Positions 1 through 11,562 of a stretch of 64,000 bases of DNA are shown one piece after another. The notes under the pieces were generated by a model that searched no databases, was not told the DNA's origin, and was given only the letters and a program-made list of their open reading frames with translations. Origin of the DNA: Monodelphis domestica (lineage: Eukaryota > Chordata > Mammalia > Didelphimorphia > Didelphidae). The DNA is taken from positions 114,403,520 to 114,467,519 of the forward strand of contig NC_077229.1 of the NCBI RefSeq assembly GCF_027887165.1, written 5' to 3'. Position 1 is the first letter of the stretch, and every line of letters starts with the position of its first letter. A program made the translations under genes and the position numbers.

Positions 1-1555
1 CTATAGGTCAGTGGCTCTCTGGCTGATCGAGCCTTTCCCCCCAACTCTCATCACTATCATGTAGTATCCTTAGATTCATCATCTGAAGCTTTAGGGATTT
101 TCAGCCAATTTAGGCATTCAAGGTAAATTATATAAGTTAGAGGAAAACAGAAGATGCCAACCAGCTGGACTTATCCAATCCATTCAGAAGACCGTGGCCT
201 CGTCTATTTTTCCCAGAAAATGTTTTTTTTTTATAGAGGAGTAAAGTAGTCAGGTGTCTGTTTGACATCTCTTCAGAAATAAGAGATATTCAATGAAAAA
301 CAGGATTAGAATACCCAGGCACGATCTGACTTTTTTTTTTTTAAGTCCCCCAGGACTCTTATTGCTATTTTTTGATTCCCAGTCATAGATTCTGCTTTTA
401 CCTCATTTGACTATTCCTTTGGTCTGTGACTCAAGATTGTACTTCAGTCAATACTTAAGATAACCTGCAGTGGAGTAAAAGAGCATTTTTAGGAAGAAAT
501 TATGGCTATATCACCACAGTTGCTTTTGTTAAAAGAAGTACAAGACTGATAGGATAATTTTAGTCATTTGTAGACTAGAAACTAATGTTTGTGACTATGG
601 ATAGAATTTGTTTCATGCTGAGAATCAAAGCCTTAGGCCTTTTGTTGCCCCATACAACAATCATTAAAGGTTTTATTCCTAGAATCTTATTCCATTAGCT
701 TCTATAGAGAAGCAAAGTGTCAGTGGATCATAGGAAACGTTCTTCCTGACTGTAATAGAAAACAATTTCAGCTAGAAGTCAAAGTTGTGCCCAAGTCCTC
801 ACCTGTGATTTATTCCAACACCTGGTCTCAGTCACTTTAGTCAGAACATCAGAAATGTTGGATGGCCACACTAATATTTTGTTTCTATGTTCAATTTTGA
901 TTTGAACACTTGACAAGCATAGAATTCCTGCTAGCAGACAAGATAAAGGTGGTAATGATTTTACCTATGTGATTACACAAAAGAAAAGCCCTTTTAAATA
1001 CGACTAATGTGGGAAAGACTTTTGGAGCTAAACTGGTGTGTCAAGCATATGTATCTTTGACTGTCAAACAAGAGACAGTAGTCCCTGAAGATAAGGTATA
1101 AACAATTTGCAGAATATTTGAACCCAACAAATGACCCAAGTCAAAAAATACAATCACTAAAGCTAAACCTTCCTTGAATGAGAAAAAAAAAATCAGGATT
1201 TAATGGTGTCCATTTTGAACAATTCAATAGTTCTACAAAGGCAAATATTTATTTGAAAGTGTTTAGGGTAGAATGAGAAAAGTTTGCTTCTCTCCAAATT
1301 ACCCCAAATCTGTCCCACGATTTTTAGTGTTCAATCTGCTTGATACATTAAAGAATGAAGTTTCTTACTCTCACCCAATTCTGACCCATATGTAATATCT
1401 TATACAGTGAGTTGCTGTCCACAAAGCTTTCAGAATATCTAATTTATAGGAGGCACCTCACTATGATAGGATGGCAATATTAAATATGAGAAAATTCTTA
1501 GAGTAACAAAAGATTTGGTTTCCCATGACTAGTATTCTTTGAACAGAGGAGATAG
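1..1555. other. Unassigned AT-rich sequence, no gene seen
   Basis: I find no open frame of useful length and no recognisable repeat. There are short T runs (around 220-235 and 330-342) and A runs. The stretch is CpG-poor, like the rest of the window, and most likely diverged intergenic or intronic DNA. Confidence 0.5.
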
Positions 1556-1660
1556 AAATTCTAGTCATTTGTATAACTCAGGGCCTTCATCTTCAAATGT
1601 TAGTTATGGAGATATCCTCTAAGGTCCCTTTCTACTCATTCTGAAATTGCCCATTTAAAG
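1556..1660 (+). repeat. Possible CORE-SINE (MIR/THER-like) remnant
   Basis: The stretch resembles the distal part of a MIR/THER-type SINE: a 'ctcagggccttcatcttcaaatg' like block followed by 'tcctctaaggtccctttcta', which matches the 'gacctctaaggtcccttccagc' tail of marsupial CORE-SINEs. It is strongly diverged and no tRNA-like head is visible. Confidence 0.35.
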
Positions 1661-2254
1661 TATTACTTTCAGATATGGAGGATGAATGCATTTAGAAAGT
1701 CTTCATTCCCAATTGCTGAAAAATGGTGCATGTATCTACTCTAAACCCTTCCTTGGACTCTATGGTTCCTTCTCCTCATGACTTTATCTCTATTGAGGGG
1801 TCAGAAGCAGCACTACCATGAACAGTTAAGTAGCTCTGTTGCCTGCATCCAGGTTTCTATCACATGTAGTCCCAGCCTAGCTTGGGAAAACTCAAATAAT
1901 GGGCCACCCAGCCCTATGATTTTCTGTTTCAACTCTGATTAGAAAAAATGCAAAAAGCTTCAAATATAAATGTTAGGCCAAATTCCAGGTGAATTTCTTT
2001 ATTCAAATATTGAAGTCAATGATGGAAGAAAACCTTAAGGATGATTGAAAAAAAATATTGCTTTGGTAAAATGAAACAGATGGATTAGCCCAAAGAGCAA
2101 CACTTTGTCATCACTCAGTAATCTAATTAACATTAATATGTTATTTGTCATTCTTGGGATCCATTTTAACCGTATCTTTCCATGCAAATCTGATTCTAGC
2201 CTCTATTCTTCTATCCTGAACTGCCCCCACAGGCAAAAGGAACAAGGAAAGGGA

Positions 2255-2362
2255 AGGATGTAAGCTCTTCAAGGGTAAGGGCTTTCTGAATTGATACTTG
2301 TATTTGTAATACTTACCAATGCCTGTCACCAAATAAAAGTTTAATAAATGCTTTTGCTAACT
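2255..2362 (+). repeat. LINE-2 3' end fragment
   Basis: The order 'gtaagctcttcaagggtaag', then 'cctgtcaccaaataaaa', then 'gtttaataaatgctttt' matches the LINE-2 3' UTR, whose consensus runs 'taagctccttgagggcaggg ... gcctggcacatagtagg ... taataaatg'. It is a 5'-truncated old copy. Upstream sequence to about 2150 may belong to it but is not diagnostic. Confidence 0.6.
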
Positions 2363-2728
2363 ATTAACTTTTCACTACCTGAGAAATAAATACGAGAATT
2401 TCTCTAAGGATACCATAAATATTTCTTGGAACCCTCTACTTGCATGATATAGTTCCTTATAGACTCCAAATGGAACAGTGTGAAGAATGAAACTACTCAA
2501 GAATGTTAGAGAAATAGATACATCAATGATTGTCAGTAGATATACAGAAAGGGACAGTAAAATAACACCTAAAAATTTACATTAGAAGGCAGTAAGTAGG
2601 GATACACTCAATTTCCAGTTTCAAGGACACAGCTAACGAACATGCCAAGAGGAAGCGGTAACTGATTGGTTGACTGAAACAGGTCAAAATAAGGAAGATG
2701 AAGTTGACTTCAGATATTACCTTGTCTT

Positions 2729-3095
2729 GAGGGGGAATGAGGAAGATCATGGGGCAATGCACTAGCAGCAGCCTAGACACCAGACTGACTTCTCCCTAAG
2801 GGGGAACTCCCAATGTGGAACTTGACCAATCACAGCCAGCTGGATTGTCCCATCCCACACAAACCTGGTTCCAGCTTCCATATGGCTTGCCAATACCCTT
2901 AAAGAAAAGCATACAGGGAATGTTACCCTAGAACAAAGTTGGCTTTACCCATGGACCAGGATAGAAATCTTTCAAGAAGATATTGACCAACATTTCACCT
3001 GCTTCAATAGTTCATATCTTGTTTCTGAACATTCCTCTTCCAACATTTCCACAGTGCCTGGAGGCAAGTGCTTAATTTTTCTAGCCACATGTCCA
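2729..3095. repeat. Diverged ~360-bp direct repeat, copy 1
   Basis: This stretch is clearly homologous to 4325-4705. Shared blocks include 'agcagcctag', 'actgacttctccct', 'cacagccagctggattgtcc', 'catcccacacaaacctggtt', 'gttaccctagaacaa' and 'catttcacctgcttca'. Homology starts abruptly at a 'gagggggaatga' motif and stops after 'ctggaggcaagtgct'; flanking sequence is unrelated. The family is not recognised. The 3' edge resembles a LINE-2-type tail ('cagtgcctggaggcaagtgc'), better preserved in copy 2. It may be an unnamed interspersed repeat present twice, or a local duplication. Confidence 0.8.
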
Positions 3096-4324
3096 AAACT
3101 TCACTGCAGTTAGTAGGTACAAAAGTTTAAAAAATTCTTCTCTACCATCTGATGAGCGGGAATGTTGCTCACATTTTTAGAGCCAAGGAATGACCACAAG
3201 AGGATGAAATGGTAATTCTTGGGATATGGTAATGAGATAAGGTTATATCCATTTTATTCTTTATTCTTTTCTTCTTTATTCTATTTCTATCTTTATTCTT
3301 TAATCCCTCTGGAGCAAGTCCTCTTGGGAAAAGGGAAAAAAGGAGATCATGACAGAGTATCATACAATGATTTTAGAGTTAAAAGACTGGGAAGCTTTCC
3401 ACTTCAAAAAGAGAAAGCAAAGGAATTCATGCATGGAAATCAAAAGAAACAATCCAGATAAAATAACTCCAGAGTTAAAGATACCCACCCACAATGCAGT
3501 TTGTTACAGCAGTTTTCTTAAAAATCTTACTAGCCAAGAAGTATATGGACTTCCAGGGGCATCTTTGAAAAGATTTGTGCTTAATGTCCAATGTTTGTTT
3601 TTGCAATGCAAGTAACTGAGCTCTTCTTAAAGCAGAGGTAGTAATAGAACTTAGAGAATGCTGTTTTATTTGGGACTCAGAACAGCCATTTAAACCTCTC
3701 CAATCTCTATTTACCCAATTTTTTAAAAGCCATCACTGTCAGGGAATAAAGGAGGAAATTCTCTGAAATCAGAGAGACCTTTTTGGAATGGAGACTACTC
3801 AGGGTTGCCACCACTGTCCTGGTAGAGCACAGTATATCATGCCAAAATAGAATACAAGCAGGCACTGTCCATTAAGAAGAACTTAATTACCTTGCCTTTG
3901 TGGAAGGGAAACCCTAGGACGTAGAGCATTTTTATATCATGTTCCAAAAATGAAGAAAATCAGATGGAACTGCCCTTACCCATTGCTTCCCAGCAGGGTG
4001 AAGGGAGTAGATTATGAACTTGCAAGTGGGCCTTAGGAAATACAGACTATAAGCTGAGGCTCTCTCCCATGTTTTATTAGAAGGCGTTTTCAACTAAGTG
4101 TTTCCTGCAAGCTCTTTAAGAATAGAGGCCATAACTAACAGGCAAGCCTAGGTTGATAGTGATGGAGGAAGGGCTGGTCCCATTAGGACAACTAATGCCT
4201 GAGGGGCTTTGTGAGCACAATACCTGCAAGGGCTTTCCAGGGGAAAAACTCCCACTCAGACTAAGAACAATCTGTTGGTTTTTAACCTTCAGCTTATTAC
4301 AGTATCATTTTCATTGTGCCTTAA
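3096..4324. other. Unassigned spacer between the two direct repeats
   Basis: Small open frames on the plus strand (3219-3461 and 3349-3615) overlap each other in different frames and look like chance ORFs. I see no recognisable repeat or gene signal here. Confidence 0.4.
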
Positions 4325-4705
4325 CCCTGTCTGGAGGGGGAATGAAAGAGGATTGTGGGGTAATGCACTCGCAGCAGCCTAGCCACCAAACTGACTTCTC
4401 CCTCAAGGGGAATACCCAATGTGGAACCTGACCGATCACAGCCAGCTGGATTGTCCCATCCCACACAAACCTGGTTCCAGTTTCCATAAGGTTTGCCAAC
4501 ACCCTAAAAGAGAAGAGCACACAGGGAGTGTTACCCTAGAACAATAGAGTTAAAAGTTGACTTTGCCCGTGGAGAAGGCAGGGAAAATTCTTTCAAAAAG
4601 ATACTGATCAGCATTTCACCTGCTTCAGTAGTCCAACTTGGTTCTGAACATTCCCCTTTCCAGCATTGCCACAATGTCTGGAGGCAGGTGCTCAATAAAT
4701 GCTCA
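4325..4705. repeat. Diverged ~360-bp direct repeat, copy 2
   Basis: This is the partner of 2729-3095 in the same orientation, about 1.6 kb downstream. Its 3' edge reads 'ggcaggtgctcaataaatgc', closely matching the LINE-2/MIR end 'gtaggtgctcaataaatg'. That suggests an element with a LINE-2-like tail. An open frame on the minus strand inside (4311-4520) has a counterpart in copy 1 but no recognisable product. Confidence 0.8.
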
Positions 4706-5994
4706 TTCATGACTATTCACACATCAGAAAATTAACTTGAAATCTCTATTCTAGAATAGTGTCTGGCACAGATGCTCTCTAGCTAGTGTACAAAGTACAT
4801 GGGAATGGCTGCCCCAGGGAAGGCGTCAGATGTCCAGTAGAACTTTAATTATCTAAGTGATGGACCAATTTCATGTACATCTTGGATATTGCCATGTGTC
4901 CTTATAGACACTCTGGCAGCCAGCTGCTCTCAGGGACAGCCTAAATCACAAGGTTCTGGACCTCATAGAGAAAATGTTGCATCTCACTCATGGTTCTTCC
5001 CCACTTCAATGAAGTAACAGACAAACTGCCTGCTAGTCTGAAACTCAGCCAGCTCTCATGCCTATGATAAACTCTTCTTTAAAAAGGTAAAATTCGTGGA
5101 CCCCAAGACTCATGGACCCATTTTTTCTGTCGAGTCTTATTGCTCTAGCTAAGAACTCCCAGGATATGGAATACGAATAAACTCCTTGTGATTTCTCCCA
5201 TTTGCTTCACTCATTCCCTGTAATTAGACAGGGTTGCATTCATGGTGTATCCTTTCCCAAATGCAAGCTCTGAAGCAGGAATGCTTCACTATTTAGGACC
5301 TAAACCTTGAGCATAAAAGGTAATTAGTTGAAAAGATATAGCAAGGACTGGAGAAAATCTTTCCTATACGTTGATTTCAAATGTCCTTCAAAGTAACACT
5401 CCCTGTGTGTTCTTGACGTCTAGTAGGACCAAAGAGAATGGAGTGAGGGCAGTTTAGAAGCCACAAGGTACCTAACTCTGTCTTCAGAGAAAAGCAATCC
5501 ACAGAAAATAACTTCCAGGGAATCTCTAGATTCTGGTGAGCTTGCAGTCAGATTACCGAAATGCCAGATCATTTCATTTTATTCATCTCCTTAGGTGTGA
5601 AGTGTGTAGGCTAACTCTTCATCCCTTCTGTGTTTTAGAACCTTTGCTCTTTCCTGCAAATCTCCTCTCCCTCATTTCAACCCATATCCCCTCTTCCCTT
5701 ATTACATGTTCCATCATTTCTCAGGTCCCAAACCAATGACTTTATTGTCCTGGTCTCTGTACATATAACATTTTGCCATCTTCTCTTTGAAGAAAGGTTT
5801 GAGTTCTCTGGGAAAAGAAAAAGTGGAAGACTTTAAGAACATATGTGGGAAGCTATTGTAACACTGATGCATGGTGAAAATCTAAGTATTACCCCAAGCA
5901 TAGCACACCAAAATCTGGGATTAACTGGTAAGGAATTATGGCCACTCCTACTCAGCCACTCAATCAAGGCAAAGTAATAGAATCCATCCTGTTT
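4706..5994. other. Unassigned sequence
   Basis: I see no gene, RNA or clear repeat. A pyrimidine-rich patch near 5640-5720 gives a short chance ORF (5536-5739). Confidence 0.4.
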
Positions 5995-6010
5995 TCAATT
6001 TAGTTCATCC
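5995..6010. repeat. Target-site duplication, left copy
   Basis: The 16-bp sequence 'tcaatttagttcatcc' is repeated perfectly at 6213-6228 and brackets a 202-bp LINE-1 fragment. Confidence 0.75.
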
Positions 6011-6212
6011 CAGCTAAAACTAGATCTAAACAATTGGAAAAACATTGATTGCTCATGGGTGGGACGAGCTAACATAATAATGACAATCCTACCCAATCCT
6101 ACCCAAATTAATTTACTTATTTAGTGCCATACCCATTGAACTACCAAAAAACTTTACTTAATTAGAAAAAACCATAACAAAGTTCATTTTGAAGAACAAA
6201 AGATCAAGGATA
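6011..6212 (+). mobile_element. Internal LINE-1 ORF2 fragment flanked by TSDs
   Basis: The insert matches part of marsupial LINE-1 ORF2, sense strand, in blocks such as 'tctaaacaattggaaaaa', 'attgctcatgggtgggacga', 'attaatttacttatttagtg' and 'gaagaacaaaagatcaagga'. This is ORF2 downstream of the reverse-transcriptase catalytic box. Both ends are missing: there is no 3' UTR and no poly(A) tail. It is nevertheless bracketed by a perfect 16-bp direct repeat. The L1 end and the right repeat share a few bases ('atcaa'), consistent with microhomology. It contains a small internal duplication ('caatcctaccc' twice) and stop codons. Confidence 0.75.
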
Positions 6213-6228
6213 TCAATTTAGTTCATCC
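6213..6228. repeat. Target-site duplication, right copy
   Basis: Perfect 16-bp match to 5995-6010. Confidence 0.75.
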
Positions 6229-9140
6229 TCAGCACCTAGAAAATATGCCTTTTCAGCTAGGAAGAGACACTAAACAGCAGGTCCAATGTTATTTCTGTAG
6301 AAAGTTAAGTCAGCAACATGAGCCTTTGAGTTCTCACATCTTTTTGGGTAATTTTTTAAAAATCAGATCTCAATCTTCTGGTTAAGAGAGAAGAGAGTTA
6401 TTGATCTTTACCTCTAGGCATTACCTAGTGTGTTACCATTAACACACTTTGAAATAGATTTTTCATGTTCTAGTCTAGAACAAGGCTTTTTGGCCATCAC
6501 AATTGTCTGCAGGAAATTTCCAAATACAAAGACTAACTCGGGAGGTGGAGTGGGCTGCTTTGGGTCCTGACTTGGGCTGGGGGCATTTTCTGGTCCCATA
6601 GCACTACACGCTGGTGTCCCCTCTGCTACCCCTTCCTCACTCAGTATATGACAATCAAAGCAAAATGGAAGAGTGGAGTAGAGACCTTGGAACTCCACCA
6701 GCCATATACAGAGAGAGTAATTGCAACGTCTACTGCACCTATACTTCTAGCTTATTCCAGGTCATTTTCTTCTCCTAATACACTTTCAGTGCAATCTCTC
6801 TCACCACAAACATCCTCTCCACCTATCAAACAGTACTGATTGGCATGTTTTCACTGGCAAGCTGCCAAAGCTATAGCAGCCACGTATAAAGTTGCCACCT
6901 AGGGCCACTTGGAGGATTGCCTGGGATATAGAACTTTGACTTAATATCAAAGAAATATTTTCTAATTGAATGGTTTCAATGAACTCTGCAGGTTTTAAAA
7001 TTTTATTTTGTCTTCCAAATAGAAAAAGAACTATCATAATCTAACTTCAAATATCAGTTCTCAGAAATGGGCATCTCTAGATAAATACATTTATGACAAT
7101 TTGATAGCATAAATTTGTAAAAGGCTTGGTTGCTTATTTAATGTACTTGTTTTGAGTTTTTAAAAGAATATAACCAGTTGGTAACTAGTGACAAAAGTTC
7201 CTCTCAGCTCTGAATCTATATCTGAGCTTACTACTATCCATGGTGTTTATTTTTCATTTCACTTCAGAATTAACTTCCCCCCATTTAAAAAAAATCTCAT
7301 TTGTGTATGTTCTCAGGACTTATTCATAAGACCCATGACAATGACTTTCAGAAACATTTTATAGAACATCAATTTTTTTCATGCTGATAGTGATTCACAT
7401 AACCATGTGTAAAATGACTTGTGAAAGCCATATTTCAGTATGTACTATATCTTGGTATATCCTAAATTGACCCATGAACATCAAGATGCTATATTTCTTC
7501 TGTTTTCCCAGAATCTGAAAACATAGTTGCAGATGGGTACATTTTGCTTCTCTGTAATTCAGAAACATTTCTAGAGTCATCTTGCACAACACCATAGGTG
7601 AACATGCTACTGCTTCCAATGCAACTGAAAAGCAATCATTTTTGTGCTCTCTTTGCTTCTACTTTCGATTCTGCAATAAAGTGTTTGTTTGATGAGCAGG
7701 GAAAGAAAAGACAGTAACTCTAAAGCCCTCACTTATAACATCCTTGAGTAAGAGTTCTTGTTTAGACTAAAGAGATTGTACAGCTTGAAAAAGGGATACA
7801 ATCCTTCACTGTAGGCTTTTGGAATTTAAAGGGGGACGGATGGTGACCAGAATCGAGTTGCACGTTCAAATGAGGTCTTGAACCTATGGTATTCCTTCAT
7901 ATCAGCAAGAGGGATGAGACACACCAAATCATGTATACCAAAGCCGAACACTTATTGACAGTCTTCACCATGACACCTTCCAAAGGACCCTAGATGTCTT
8001 GGGTCATAAGTGGCAAGAGACCACAGACCATTCGAGTGGTTCACTTTGGCTCTTCTATAAGATCTAGATGAAAACCAGATAGGGGAGATAGGGGGAAAAA
8101 TAGAATATTCTCTAGTACCAATGTCTGAGAAGCAACTTTGGCCAACAGACCCTCTTCTCTGTTTTGAGGACCAAGTGGCTTGGAGGGGGAAAAAGCATGA
8201 GGGCTAATAGTGAATGACCAAAAGATCTTTTGGAGAGAAATGAAAATTATGCCACTAGAGAGTTTATATACCCATGGAGCAGGGCTTTGTGTTTGACAGA
8301 CTAAATAGGCCATAGAATGTAGCATTATGTAAAATAATGGAGAATGAAATATTCTTTGAAAAATAGATAAGGCATTCAAGGTGAAAACCCAAAGTATAAT
8401 TTAAGTAGAAGTCACAGGGCTACATTAGGCAACTGGGAAATGTGATAGAGGCAAAATGAATAGTTTTGAACTAAACAATTGGCATAATTGTCATCCAGTA
8501 AAAGAAGAATTAGACCTGATTTTCCCCAAGGATGAAATAAATTTTATTCCAAAAGGTGATGTGGGTCTAGAAGTAGTACCAGGACAAGTCCCCTGGGGAT
8601 TATTTTTCTTGGGTAGAAATGTATTTTGGATTTAAGAAGCCTATTTTCTCAGCTCTGCCATCACAAATCATCTTTTTGCTGTGCCATCTTGAAGGCATGT
8701 CAAGTTTTTTCTAGTATAACTCAGTAACCAGAGTCAATAATGTAGGAACTGTTGCACGAATACCTGGGAAATGTCTATTCTGAAGAGAAATTATAGCAAA
8801 AACTTCCACTAACAGATATCTCAGGCTTTATTATACTTAATTCTCTTAATTGCCATGGGGAATAAAGATTGTCATAAGGGTCTTGATTTGCTCCCCATAA
8901 ATATTTATGATCACTGGTTTTGCTGATTTACCATGTTAACGTGGAACCAGAGGCTACATGAAGGTGAGTTTTGCTATCAGATCACATAAACATACAGACA
9001 TCTGAAAGGAGGTAACTACATCTGGGATAGATTGAGCAAATCCCATCTCTGGCTGCTCTATTCACATAATCTGTGCTTTTTTTTTTTTTACAAAGAGGGT
9101 TTTGATATTCTCTTTGCAATTTCCTTGCCTTGCAATTCAA
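6229..9140. other. Unassigned sequence, no gene seen
   Basis: Scattered ORFs of up to 112 codons (for example 8041-8379 on the minus strand) show no recognisable domain, start context or conservation signal. A T run lies at 9077-9091. I could not assign repeats here. Confidence 0.4.
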
Positions 9141-9144
9141 TAGC

Positions 9145-9312
9145 AGTAATTAAAAATATTTTTATTTCATTAAGTATTTCCTAATTACAGATAAAACATT
9201 TTTTGTAAACTGAGTTCCAAATTCTCTCCTTTACTCTCCTGGAGAGAAGTAGGATATGGACTATACATGAGAAATAATGCAAAACATATTTCCATATTAA
9301 CCATTCACCAGC
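9145..9312 (-). mobile_element. 5'-truncated LINE-1, 3' UTR only
   Basis: Read on the plus strand, a T-rich start ('atttttatttcattaagtat') is followed by 'gagttccaaattctctcctt' and then 'atgcaaaacatatttccata'. These are landmarks, in the right order, of the antisense 3' UTR of marsupial LINE-1. No coding part is present. Confidence 0.65.
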
Positions 9313-9911
9313 GATGTTAGACCTACTCCTTTACACTGGCAAACTGTGCATGTATTTCTTATAAATTTGGCAGTTGAAGGAAAAAAATAAGAACCATTAA
9401 ATGACTACTTTAGCAGAATTTAGTGCTCAGTAGTAGAGATGGATGAAAGAAGAAATTGCTTCCCCTTTAAGGATATTTTCCAGAAGTCACAGAAAGGCTC
9501 TAGAAAGCCCACATCAGAAATATAAGGGCATTCTGGGAAGTCAAACCTTCTGCTCTCATCCCTGGAGAGCTCTGCCTCAAACCTGGGAAGCACTTTGAAG
9601 CTGTTTTGTCTGAATTTCCAGCACATTTTCTCGTATAAGAATAAGGACTGTCTACATAATGCTCATGCTATCTAGTCATGCCATCTAGGCCATGGTGTGT
9701 ATTCCAAATTCTGTGGTACTGCTTTCAGGTAAAATTTGATCTCCCAGTTTTTCCATATGCATCTAATACCTAAAAACAGTTTGATATATAGTGTCTCATC
9801 CCTGGGCTCAAAAATCTGGTGGGATTTCTGGACCTACTAGCAAAATCATGGTGACGATGACCAAATTATCTTTGTCAACCACAGTACCAAGAAAGTTATT
9901 CCACTCAAAAC

Positions 9912-9926
9912 AATGTAACAGTTTTA
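9912..9926. repeat. Target-site duplication, left copy (15 bp)
   Basis: The sequence 'aatgtaacagtttta' is repeated perfectly at 9978-9992. Confidence 0.8.
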
Positions 9927-9977
9927 TTTTTGCCTTTTATTTATTAGAAATTTTTAATTAGTTAATTCAGAATATTT
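9927..9977 (-). mobile_element. 51-bp LINE-1 micro-insertion
   Basis: The 51-bp insert begins with T residues (the poly(A) side on the minus strand) and continues with 'ttaattagttaattcagaat', which resembles the extreme 3' end of a marsupial LINE-1 in antisense. It is bracketed by a perfect 15-bp TSD (9912-9926 and 9978-9992). The length and T-rich left end fit an extremely 5'-truncated target-primed reverse-transcription event. The family call is weaker than the structural call. Confidence 0.7.
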
Positions 9978-9992
9978 AATGTAACAGTTTTA
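9978..9992. repeat. Target-site duplication, right copy (15 bp)
   Basis: Perfect match to 9912-9926. Confidence 0.8.
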
Positions 9993-11225
9993 AAGTCCTA
10001 AACTTTGCCCTTTTCCCACCCAAACTACAGTCCTGAATCAAGCATCACTTTTGGAATTCACCATACCCACCGACAGCGAGTCCTAACTGCCTGTTAAAGC
10101 CACAGAGTATGATCCCTATGTTGAATTTCTCATAGCTTGAAATATTGTTATATATCCAGGCCCACAGATGCCCATGAAGACATCGGGGCAACTAGATGAG
10201 AAAATGCAGAGAGTGAGGAGTAAAATGCCCTGGGTAAAGGCTCCTCAACGAAATAGTATCCCTGATACAAGCTTTGGAAGCTTTCTTCTAACCTGGATGA
10301 TGGTTCAAGGTTTAAGAGTTCTGGACACAAAGTCACATTGTATTGCTCTTACATAGTTGGGCATGAATATAAGAGCTGGATAAAGGCAGCAAGGTTAGGA
10401 GAAAAGGAGATTCTGGGCAGAAAAGTGCCTGGTTAATATACTACAACAAGGGTTGGACTGGGAGAGGGAGCATTATGTGGGAATTTTGGATTTTATATTG
10501 GGAATATGCATTAAAAAAGGTCTAATGGTATGTTGTGGAGTAGTTTGTGAAGAGTGAAACCACTCAAGCCCTAAAATATATACCTATCTTGTCAATGAGA
10601 GGAAAAAGAGGTTCTGCTCAGATATTCAAGGGCTACAAGATGAGAAGTGAAATAGGGTCAAGCTTTCTGTAGATAAAGGTTTCTGAAGGCTGGAAAAAGT
10701 GTATTATAAAAGATAAGTGGCAATAGGGATGCAAATTAGTGAAGCATCCCAAGTCCTAGTCTTGAACTCCCAGTTCTGCCTCAGAAGTACAGGGGCAAAG
10801 CTAGACCCAAATAATGGAAGAGTGCTCCTGTGACAGGAAGAAGATACACTAACATCAAGTATGAGGACCTGATTGTCCCTTATCTGGCCCACTGGCAGCT
10901 CCGAGTGCTATTTCTTTCCAAAGGAGCAAAAGAGCTCACAAGTCATCTAATTTAACTCTTAGAGGTTCTGATGAAGAATGGTTTGGAGAAAGTCAGTCTC
11001 AATGCTTGTGAATGGTTTTTAAATTGAGGTCCTACTTAAATCCAATGTAAGAAGCTCAGGACAAAAAAAAAACCCCAAAAAACAACTTCATGATGACCAG
11101 TTAAATGCTTACTTATTGGCTAAATCTGAGGTGATTTTCTTTGTGATAATTTACTTTATCCACTTGGCTATTTAATTGACTAAATCTATAGCATTCTCCC
11201 TGATTAGATAAACTACTAGTAGTTT
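9993..11225. other. Unassigned sequence upstream of env remnant
   Basis: No gene or clear repeat was recognised. The last few hundred bases could hold older parts of the provirus (pol end or start of the env surface subunit), but I could not recognise any motif. Confidence 0.35.
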
Positions 11226-11562
11226 GGGAAAATCAAATTGTTATGTCTGCCCGAGTGGATGACCCAAAGCACACTGTTCCCTTCCCATTAGGGTTGGATA
11301 AATAGGAGACTGAATTCAAGTGTATGATAGGACTTCCTTATTCTAAAGAAAGCACCCCAGAGAATTGCAGCGTGCTAACTTCCCTGCACCCACCCTCTAC
11401 TCTGGGCATGAAAAGGATACCTTCAGCAAGGCAGGGAAACTGGAATCACAGTATGTATCTCTCAAGGTGAGTGGAGACTCCAGCAGGTGACAACTGCGGT
11501 ATTCTCATGTCTAGGATGTGACTGACGAGCCCGAGTTAGCAAATCTGAGCATACCTAGGGCT

